From positions 1 through 32,215 of IMG/VR virus record IMGVR_UViG_3300023180_000230: a stretch of DNA of 32,215 nucleotides; one strand, given 5' to 3'. A program made the position numbers and the translations under genes. The notes under the pieces are model-generated. The model was not told where the DNA came from, ran no database searches, and worked only from the letters and a program-made list of their open reading frames with translations. Below are positions 1-5,000 of the stretch, piece by piece; the stretch's first letter is position 1, and each line of letters begins with the position of its first letter. The stretch is from a virus.

Positions 1-546
1 AATAGAGTGTCAGGATTCAATGATGAATATTTCGCTAGAAAAAATATTCCTTTTGATAACGGTCATGTTAATGTTAGTAGTTTTACTGTTAATTACGAAG
101 AGTATGACGGATTTGAAGATAGAGGGGATTTATCTTTTCCCAATCTGCCGCCCAACCAGTGGTACATGGTCGACCTCTTTCCAGGATTCAACTTTAACCT
201 CCGTGGGAGTGCATATCGTTCAGACACAGTAACACCACTTGGTCCGAATAAAGTATTGATTGAGTTTCGTGGATATGGATTAAGAAAAGATACATCAGAA
301 GAAAGACAAACTCGTATCAAGCATCACAATAGTATATGGGGACCTTTCGGTAGAAACTTGCACGAAGACCTTATTGGTGTAGCAGGTCAAGGCACAACAA
401 TGCGTGAAGGTACAGAAACAAGAAACATTCTACATGGAAGACATGAGAATGGAACTATACATGATGAAGTAGGTATGAGACACTACTATACTGAATGGGG
501 TAAATATCTAGATATCGACCCATATGTTCTTGACAAAGTTGCTTGA
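1..546 (+). CDS. Rieske-type oxygenase alpha subunit, C-terminal part (5' truncated)
   Basis: The frame is open from the first base, so this is the end of a longer gene. A GTG at 7 exists but is probably internal. The visible ~181 residues look like the catalytic domain of Rieske non-haem iron oxygenases, in particular the ring-hydroxylating or methanesulfonate monooxygenase-like alpha subunits: LGPNKVLIEFRGYGL, then HHNSIWGPFGRNLHEDLIGV, then AGQG. The Asp of the HED segment (about residue 121 counted from the GTG) sits where the third iron ligand of the 2-His-1-carboxylate site is expected. The Rieske [2Fe-2S] domain and the two His ligands would lie left of the window. Such enzymes hydroxylate or demethylate small organic substrates using electrons from a reductase. 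In a T4-type phage this would be an auxiliary metabolic gene. The substrate cannot be told from this fragment. Confidence 0.75.
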   Translation, partial: NRVSGFNDEYFARKNIPFDNGHVNVSSFTVNYEEYDGFEDRGDLSFPNLPPNQWYMVDLFPGFNFNLRGSAYRSDTVTPLGPNKVLIEFRGYGLRKDTSEERQTRIKHHNSIWGPFGRNLHEDLIGVAGQGTTMREGTETRNILHGRHENGTIHDEVGMRHYYTEWGKYLDIDPYVLDKVA

Positions 547-552
547 ATGTAG

Positions 553-560
553 TATAAATA
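553..560 (+). promoter_or_regulatory. T4-type late promoter (TATAAATA) before the tmRNA
   Basis: Exact TATAAATA, the consensus bound by the T4 gp55 late sigma factor. By T4 spacing transcription would start near 566, just before the predicted 5' end of the tmRNA acceptor piece. It starts 7 bases after the oxygenase stop codon. Confidence 0.75.
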
Positions 561-570
561 GAATTGAATT

Positions 571-860
571 TGATGACACATGTTGGAGGATTGTAGGACG
601 TGGGGGCAGTACCCACCGCCTCCACCAAAAGCACACTGGATGGTGTTTGTATCAAGACCGTCAGTGGAACAATACAATCCCAGTGTGCTTTTGATGGGGG
701 CGAAATAGGTTCGACTGCATTAAGAAGGCATGAAGAGAATTCAAAAACATAAATGCAAACGATAACATTGCATATGAAGATGTTCGCCTAGCGGCATAAT
801 CTTCTGGGTGTTGTGGGGACGCCTGGAAACAGAAGAAGCAATTGCTTCACCCTACATTAC
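571..860 (+). ncRNA. ssrA: Circularly permuted (two-piece) tmRNA
   Basis: The 3' acceptor piece comes first and the coding piece second, the permuted order known from alphaproteobacteria. The acceptor piece ends in CCACCGCCTCCACCA (CCA at 625-627) after a T-arm with stem GTGGG/CCCAC. The coding piece starts at 696 with GGGGGCG and continues into the typical GAAATAGGTTCGAC. GGGGGCG pairs with CGCCTCC as a 7-bp acceptor stem whose third pair is G-U, the identity element for alanyl-tRNA synthetase. The intervening segment is closed by a perfect 13-bp stem (AAAAGCACACTGG at 627-639, CCAGTGTGCTTTT at 680-692) and would be cut out. TGTAGG (592-597) can pair with CCTACA (851-856) as helix 2. The tag frame lies at 755-799, and a pseudoknot-like CTTCTG...CAGAAG follows. 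Outer ends are approximate. The role is rescue of stalled ribosomes and tagging of the nascent peptide. Confidence 0.93.
755..799 (+). other. tmRNA proteolysis tag reading frame
   Basis: From the resume codon GCA the frame reads ANDNIAYEDVRLAA and then TAA. The ANDN start and the hydrophobic-Ala-Ala end match alphaproteobacterial SsrA tags, whose terminal LAA is a ClpXP degradation signal. The first Ala codon is the resume codon; the alanine carried on the tmRNA itself would precede it. Confidence 0.9.
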
Positions 861-885
861 ACACATACACACAAGGAGAAATAGT

Positions 886-1104
886 ATGAGTAATCCATTC
901 GACTTACGCTTTAGTATGATACAAAGCGCCAGAGAGTTGCTCACAGAGCAATATCACACTGATATCAATAATGTTAAAGAGAAATACTATGCAGACAAAG
1001 AAGCAGGACTAGATGTTCAGTTTCCAGAAATGCCGCCATTTCCGACATTCGAAGATATCAGCAAACTAGCAAATGAGATGAATTCTTTCGTTTCACAACG
1101 CTAA
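886..1104 (+). CDS. Small conserved-looking phage protein, unknown function (72 aa)
   Basis: The start at ATG 886 is chosen because AAGGAG (873-878) lies 7 bases upstream; an earlier in-frame ATG at 808 would lie inside the tmRNA. The protein is soluble and mostly helical by composition: it begins MSNPFDLRFSMIQSARELL, has a proline-rich middle (PEMPPFPTFEDI) and ends in a short helix. I have seen this type of short protein (NPFDLRF start, a PxPTxEDI segment, a LANExxSFV end) as a hypothetical in marine T4-like phages, but I know no function for it. It is followed directly by a terminator, so it probably shares the late transcript of the tmRNA. Confidence 0.75.
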   Translation: MSNPFDLRFSMIQSARELLTEQYHTDINNVKEKYYADKEAGLDVQFPEMPPFPTFEDISKLANEMNSFVSQR

Positions 1105-1117
1105 TGGTAAAAGTGTA

Positions 1118-1147
1118 AAGTCAAGGGAGAAATCCCTTGACTTCTTT
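1118..1147 (+). terminator. Intrinsic terminator with GAAA tetraloop
   Basis: An 11-bp perfect stem (AAGTCAAGGGA at 1118-1128 with TCCCTTGACTT at 1133-1143) closed by a GAAA loop of GNRA type and followed by CTTTATTAT. It ends the tmRNA/small-gene transcript. Confidence 0.85.
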
Positions 1148-1171
1148 ATTATAATAATGTATATTAGTCTA

Positions 1172-1672
1172 ATGATTAAATATCTCGCACCTTTTTTATT
1201 ACTTGCATCTAGCGCATTAGCAGATGATGTAAAACTACCAAGCACTAATTCAAAAGTATGTCTTGCTAATAACATATATCATGAAGCAAAGTCACAATCT
1301 ACTGCAGGTCAAATAGCAGTTGGTCTTGTAGTTATCAATCGTGTTCGTGATAGTAGATTTCCTGATACGATTTGTGAAGTTGTATACCAAGCAGAATATT
1401 CAACTTGGTGGAAAGAAGAAAAAGGTAAAGATATACCTAGAAGGCACAGATGTCAGTTCTCCTGGTTCTGTGACGGTAAACCAGAAATCATACATGACAC
1501 AGAAGCATATGAAAGAATTTTGAGACTTGTTAATAGAATATTAACAAACAGATACGCTGGCATGATTGAAGGTGCTACACACTATCATGCAGATTATGTC
1601 AATCCAGATTGGAACAAAGAAAAAACAAGAATTGGACAAATCGATGACCATATTTTTTATAGGTGGGACTAA
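1172..1672 (+). CDS. SleB-like cell wall hydrolase with signal peptide (probable endolysin)
   Basis: From ATG 1172 the protein has 166 residues. It opens with a short Sec signal peptide (MIKYLAPFLLLASSALA, cleavage expected after residue 17). The mature part matches the cell wall hydrolase SleB family (Hydrolase_2): CLANNIYHEAKSQSTAGQIAV with the probable catalytic Glu at 38, then VVINRVRDSRFPDTICEVVYQ, then CQFSWFCDG. Members cleave the glycan strand of peptidoglycan. The signal peptide suggests export by the host Sec system, so release might not depend on a holin for this enzyme. An alternative ATG lies at 1157; neither start has a clear ribosome binding site. The stop overlaps the next ATG (TAATG). 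Confidence 0.85.
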   Translation: MIKYLAPFLLLASSALADDVKLPSTNSKVCLANNIYHEAKSQSTAGQIAVGLVVINRVRDSRFPDTICEVVYQAEYSTWWKEEKGKDIPRRHRCQFSWFCDGKPEIIHDTEAYERILRLVNRILTNRYAGMIEGATHYHADYVNPDWNKEKTRIGQIDDHIFYRWD

Positions 1673-1899
1673 TGAATCCTGAACCAATGACACCAAAAAG
1701 ATTTAGTAAAATTATTGAAGATATTGTACTAGATAAAGCAATCACGCATATGGATGCTATTCTTCTATATTGTGATGAGCATGAACTTGAACCAGAAGAT
1801 GTGAAGAAGTTTGTGAGTAAAACACTTAAAGATAAAGTCACTGTCAATGCACAAGACTTACATTATTTACCTAAGACTACTGCGGAGTTGCCGGTATGA
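1672..1899 (+). CDS. 33: gp33-like late-transcription co-activator (probable)
   Basis: 75 residues from ATG 1672, which overlaps the preceding stop as TAATG and has AGGTGGG just upstream. The ORF could also start at GTG 1663. The sequence (FSKIIEDIVLDKAITHMDAI, YCDEHELEPEDVKKFV, ending LHYLPKTTAELPV) resembles short proteins annotated as the late promoter accessory protein in marine T4-like phages. In T4, gp33 links RNA polymerase to the gp45 sliding clamp at TATAAATA late promoters, and several such promoters occur in this window. Position supports the call: T4 has gene 33 next to 59 and 32, as here. It is shorter than T4 gp33 (112 residues), so the assignment rests on context and overall pattern. 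Confidence 0.6.
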   Translation: MNPEPMTPKRFSKIIEDIVLDKAITHMDAILLYCDEHELEPEDVKKFVSKTLKDKVTVNAQDLHYLPKTTAELPV

Positions 1900-2483
1900 T
1901 TTTAAAATATTGTTATTCAACTACAAAACCTGTTTTTACTTTACCTGAAGTTGATAAAATTATTCAGATGGGCGAAGTGAATTTAGAAGATGCTAAGATA
2001 GATGGAACTGAAGCGGCAATACAGGGACACAGAAATAGTTCTATATCTTGGTTCAAAAGAAATTCTGATACTGAATTCATTTATAAACCTTTACTTAAAA
2101 TGATATATCTGGAGAATGTAAATAATAATTGGAACTTTGATTATGATGCAATCGAAGATTTACAATTTACAACTTATGGTCCTGAACAACATTACAATTG
2201 GCACGCCGACCAGAGAAGTGTGCCGTATACTGATACTGACAAGTATCTACAAGGTAAGATTAGAAAGATTAGTTTCTCTGTGTTACTTAATCATGATTAT
2301 GAGGGTGGTGAGTTTGAATTTGAATTAGGACTACCACATGAAGAGAATAGAACTGAATTGTGTCAAGTAAAGACAGGAGAAGCAATTGTTTTTCCATCAT
2401 TTACTTATCATAGGGTTCGACCCGTCACAAAAGGTAAGAGATATAGTTTAGTAGGATGGATATGCGGCAAACCTTACAGATGA
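1896..2483 (+). CDS. 2OG-Fe(II) oxygenase (prolyl-4-hydroxylase-like)
   Basis: 195 residues, start ATG 1896 overlapping the previous stop as ATGA. The double-stranded beta-helix signature is complete: HxD iron ligands in YNWHADQR (H103, D105), the distal His in FTYHRVRPV (H172), and an Arg ten residues later (KGKRYSLVGW, R182) to bind 2-oxoglutarate. The GGEFEFELG segment before the distal His is typical of P4Hc-type enzymes. It hydroxylates an unknown protein or nucleic acid using O2 and 2-oxoglutarate. Related genes are common in T4-like cyanophages. Here it sits inside the gp33-gp59 operon with overlaps on both sides, so it is co-translated with DNA replication and transcription genes. Confidence 0.9.
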   Translation: MILKYCYSTTKPVFTLPEVDKIIQMGEVNLEDAKIDGTEAAIQGHRNSSISWFKRNSDTEFIYKPLLKMIYLENVNNNWNFDYDAIEDLQFTTYGPEQHYNWHADQRSVPYTDTDKYLQGKIRKISFSVLLNHDYEGGEFEFELGLPHEENRTELCQVKTGEAIVFPSFTYHRVRPVTKGKRYSLVGWICGKPYR

Positions 2484-3115
2484 ATGAATTCGATGCTTTC
2501 AATGTGTATCTTGCTTTTAAGTTACACTTCACAACAGATAGATATGATATAACAAAGACTAGAGGCGCAGTCAAGACAAAAGATGAAACTTTTTATAAAA
2601 GGTCTGACCAGTTTAATTTTAAGAAACTTGCAGAAGAGTTTAGTGAAGATGAACTACCTAAGTTTTTAATTGCTAATCATGTTGATGGTAATCGATGGGG
2701 TGGTGCTTTCATTTATGAAGAAGCATTACAAGTATATAATAAATGGAAAGGTCGCTTACAGAGTTTAACTAAAAACTTGCATGATGACCTTGATGAGATT
2801 TGTTCAGAACTTGATGAAGAGAATATCAATAAGTTCGACAAATGCTTTGTAGTTAAAGATGAGCAACATCCTCTTCTACTACAAATGTATAGTCGTGGAG
2901 ATGTAACAATCGAAACGATGTTGATACTAGATGCTATTAACAACTATTTGACATATTGGGATAAGACGCTCGGTGATGATTTCTTCTGGAAAGAAGAACG
3001 GCGAAAGTTAATTAAATACCGACCTTTTCTTGATTTTGATGTTGACAAATACAAGGCAATAGTGTATAGTAAGCAACAGAAATATGATGAAAGTCGTATA
3101 AATAGTAGCATATGA
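2480..3115 (+). CDS. 59: gp59 helicase loader
   Basis: 211 residues from ATG 2480 (ATGA overlap with the oxygenase stop); in-frame ATGs at 2456 and 2462 are less likely. It aligns by eye with T4 gp59 (217 residues) over its length: FDAFNVYLAFKLHFTTDRYDI, YKRSDQFNFKKLAEEF, LIANHVDGNRWGGAF, VYNKWKGRLQSLTK, and IETMLILDAINNYLTYWDK. gp59 binds forked DNA and gp32-coated single strands and loads the gp41 replicative helicase. It is mostly alpha-helical. The next gene, gp32, is its direct partner. A late promoter lies in its last codons. Confidence 0.9.
   Translation: MNEFDAFNVYLAFKLHFTTDRYDITKTRGAVKTKDETFYKRSDQFNFKKLAEEFSEDELPKFLIANHVDGNRWGGAFIYEEALQVYNKWKGRLQSLTKNLHDDLDEICSELDEENINKFDKCFVVKDEQHPLLLQMYSRGDVTIETMLILDAINNYLTYWDKTLGDDFFWKEERRKLIKYRPFLDFDVDKYKAIVYSKQQKYDESRINSSI
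3097..3104 (+). promoter_or_regulatory. T4-type late promoter before gp32
   Basis: Exact TATAAATA inside the last codons of the gp59 gene. Transcription would start near 3110 and leave a ~67-base leader before the gp32 ATG at 3177. The leader is AU-rich with one small possible hairpin (ATAAG-ATAAA-CTTAT) and carries GAGGT before the start. T4 gp32 represses its own translation through its leader; whether this one does cannot be seen. Confidence 0.7.
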
Positions 3116-3176
3116 TGAATATGTGGATAAGATAAACTTATACAACGCAATATAACGTACATACGAGGTAATACAA

Positions 3177-4097
3177 ATGACAAATTTTGCACAACTAAAA
3201 AAGTCTAACGACAACCTATCCCGCCTACTTTCAGAAGTAGATAAAGTAAACAAACCCCAACAGTCAAACAACAGCAATCAAGATGAACGCTTCTGGCGTC
3301 CAGAACTTGATAAGTCTGGTAATGGTTATGCTGTAATTCGTTTTCTTCCTCAAAGTGAAGGTGAAGAACTTCCTTGGGTTCGTGTTTTCAATCACGGGTT
3401 TCAAGGTCCTACTGGTAAGTGGTATATTGAAAACTCACTCACTACCCTCAATCAGAAAGACCCTGTAGCAGAGTATAACTCTATTCTGTGGAACTCTGGC
3501 ACTGAAGCAAACAAAGATATTGCACGAAAGCAGAAGCGTAGACTTTCGTATATCGCTAATGTCTTAGTAGTCTCTGACCCAAAGCATCCTGAGAATGAAG
3601 GTCAAGTCAAACTGTTTAAGTTTGGTAAAAAAATCTTTGATAAGATTATGGATCACATGAAACCACAGTTCGAAGATGAAACACCTGTCAACCCATTTGA
3701 TCCTTGGGCAGGTTGTAACTTCAAACTCAAAATTCGTAAAGTAGAAGGTTTTACTAACTACGATAAATCTGAGTTTGATAGTGCGTCACCTTTGTTTGAA
3801 GGTAATGATGAGAAGATTGAAAGTCTATGGAAGTCTCAATACAAACTGCAAGAGTTTGTTGCGCCTTCTAACTTTAAATCTTATGACGAATTGAAAGCAA
3901 AACTAGATTTGGTACTGAACTTGAATTCAGCACCAGAGACTTTTGCACCAAGTGCGCCAGCACCTGTTGCAGAAGAAAGCGCACCTTGGGTGGCAGAAGA
4001 GAAATCTACACCACAAGTTGCAACAACTTCTAATGTTGATGATGATGAAGATGATGAAGCAATGTCATACTTCAGCAAGTTAGCATCTGAAGATTAA
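3177..4097 (+). CDS. 32: gp32 single-stranded DNA-binding protein
   Basis: 306 residues against 301 in T4. N-terminal basic LAST-like motif (LKKSND, 7-12) for cooperative binding; OB-fold core with FRFLPQ/NHGF-like segments (VIRFLPQ, FNHGFQGPTGKWYIE), RRLSYIANVLVVSDPKHPENEGQ, KLFKFGKKIFDKI, and GFTNYDKSEFD; a Pro/Ala-rich linker (about 250-285); and a strongly acidic tail (NVDDDEDDEAMSYF) that in T4 contacts gp59 and other partners. The T4 zinc ligands are not all kept: His73 remains, but the positions of Cys77 and the CPVC pair read Asn/Ser and DPVA, so the zinc site is gone. It coats single-stranded DNA during replication and recombination. Confidence 0.96.
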   Translation: MTNFAQLKKSNDNLSRLLSEVDKVNKPQQSNNSNQDERFWRPELDKSGNGYAVIRFLPQSEGEELPWVRVFNHGFQGPTGKWYIENSLTTLNQKDPVAEYNSILWNSGTEANKDIARKQKRRLSYIANVLVVSDPKHPENEGQVKLFKFGKKIFDKIMDHMKPQFEDETPVNPFDPWAGCNFKLKIRKVEGFTNYDKSEFDSASPLFEGNDEKIESLWKSQYKLQEFVAPSNFKSYDELKAKLDLVLNLNSAPETFAPSAPAPVAEESAPWVAEEKSTPQVATTSNVDDDEDDEAMSYFSKLASED

Positions 4098-4204
4098 ACA
4101 CATAGGAGAACTGGAAGTTATTCCTTTATGATGTATGCGCCTTATACTAGTTTGGTCTACATGCGCTTGCTGTAGGTACTTCATAAAAAATTAACAGTGA
4201 AAGT

Positions 4205-4236
4205 AAGGGTTATCAGCAATGGTAACCCTTTTTCTT
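4205..4236 (+). terminator. Intrinsic terminator after gp32
   Basis: 10-bp stem AAGGGTTATC (4205-4214) with GGTAACCCTT (4221-4230), one U-G pair, loop AGCAAT, followed by TTTCTT. The next late promoter begins 8 bases after the stem. The rest of 4098-4204 holds no convincing gene or tRNA. Confidence 0.8.
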
Positions 4237-4237
4237 T

Positions 4238-4245
4238 TATAAATA
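4238..4245 (+). promoter_or_regulatory. T4-type late promoter before the 149-aa membrane protein
   Basis: Exact TATAAATA directly behind the gp32 terminator. Predicted start near 4251, giving a ~73-base leader to ATG 4324. Confidence 0.7.
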
Positions 4246-4323
4246 TTATTGAGAGAGTGACACATATCATTAAATAGCAACAATTGATTTATATTCTTCT
4301 TTTTTAGCAAATGAGGAATCAAT

Positions 4324-4773
4324 ATGCTTGCAGAATTAGCAATTGCCACAGCGGCATTTAAAACCGTCAAAGAATTTGTCCAAGAAGGTAGAGAACTTCA
4401 TCAGATGGGTGAGGGACTTCTAAATTATTTTGACGCCAAAAGTAAATTACAGATTGAAGTAAATAAGAGTTCAAAGTCTGATAAGTCGGACCTTGAAGAA
4501 TTTATGGCACTTGAACAAATTAAGGCACAAGAAGATGAGTTGCGCGAACTTATGATTTATACGGGACGCGCTGGTATGTGGCAAGATTGGATCAAGTTTC
4601 AAGCAGAAGCGGCACGAAGAAGAGAAGAACAAAAGAAAGAAGCATTGCGAATAAAAGCACAGCGAGAACAAAAAATGTATGAATATTTTGAAATGGCAAT
4701 CGCGGGAGTGCTAATCATAGGTTCTATCGTTGGCCTAGGGTTTGCATATTATTATATTAAAATGTACAGTTAA
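4324..4773 (+). CDS. Membrane-anchored coiled-coil protein, unknown function (149 aa)
   Basis: GAGGAA lies 7-8 bases before the ATG. Residues 1-40 are helical and mildly hydrophobic, 41-57 are a Lys/Ser-rich linker, 58-122 are a charged helix rich in Glu, Arg and Lys (ARRREEQKKEALRIKAQREQ) that could form a coiled coil, and 123-144 are a single transmembrane segment (MAIAGVLIIGSIVGLGFAYYY) near the C-terminus. The YTGRAGMWQDWIKFQAEAARRR part recalls a hypothetical protein common in marine T4-like phages. A tail-anchored helix could belong to lysis (spanin-like) or to membrane takeover, but nothing proves either. Its stop codon overlaps the stop of the opposite-strand gene. Confidence 0.8.
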   Translation: MLAELAIATAAFKTVKEFVQEGRELHQMGEGLLNYFDAKSKLQIEVNKSSKSDKSDLEEFMALEQIKAQEDELRELMIYTGRAGMWQDWIKFQAEAARRREEQKKEALRIKAQREQKMYEYFEMAIAGVLIIGSIVGLGFAYYYIKMYS

Positions 4774-5000
4774 TGGTCATAGATATGTACACCGTCTTGA
4801 ATTTTGACAGGTTTACAGTAAGCAGTAACCCTATCTTTAGGGTCCACATAAGCACCGTATGAGTAATTACCAAACTGTTGTGGGATTCTTTTTGCATACC
4901 AAAGACAAGTAGATATGCTTCTAAAATACATAGGGTCTGGTTGAACTTGTCTAAACTCTCCTGTTCCGATAACAACCATCAACATGAAAGCGTGTATCAT
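4770..5000 (-). CDS. Small protein with two cysteines and hydrophobic N-terminus (76 aa)
   Basis: Starts at the ATG that overlaps the tape-measure stop as TAATG, so it is the last gene of the minus-strand operon. The N-terminus (AFMLMVVIGTG) is a short hydrophobic stretch that could be a weak signal or anchor. The rest is compact, with SISTCLWYAKRI and RVTAYCKPVKI; Cys32 and Cys62 could form a disulfide if exported. The pattern PMYFRSxSxCxxxAK...TAYCKPV looks like a small conserved protein of marine T4-like phages without known function. It ends 4 bases inside the convergent plus-strand gene. Confidence 0.75.
   Translation of the reverse strand: MIHAFMLMVVIGTGEFRQVQPDPMYFRSISTCLWYAKRIPQQFGNYSYGAYVDPKDRVTAYCKPVKIQDGVHIYDH

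Noticed and set aside
835-848. 14-base palindrome GAAGCAATTGCTTC as a terminator
   Set aside because: No T-run follows, and it lies inside the tmRNA coding piece, where a hairpin is expected.
808-885. Longer start for the 72-aa gene
   Set aside because: The extra 26 codons lie in the 3' part of the tmRNA; the AAGGAG site fixes the start at 886.
4128-4175. 15-codon frame between gp32 and its terminator
   Set aside because: Very short, and the nearest AGGAG is about 20 bases away; it is probably untranslated.
4098-4204. Possible tRNA or small RNA in the gp32 3' region
   Set aside because: The near-repeats ATGTATGCGC and CTACATGCGC are direct, not inverted, and no cloverleaf can be drawn.
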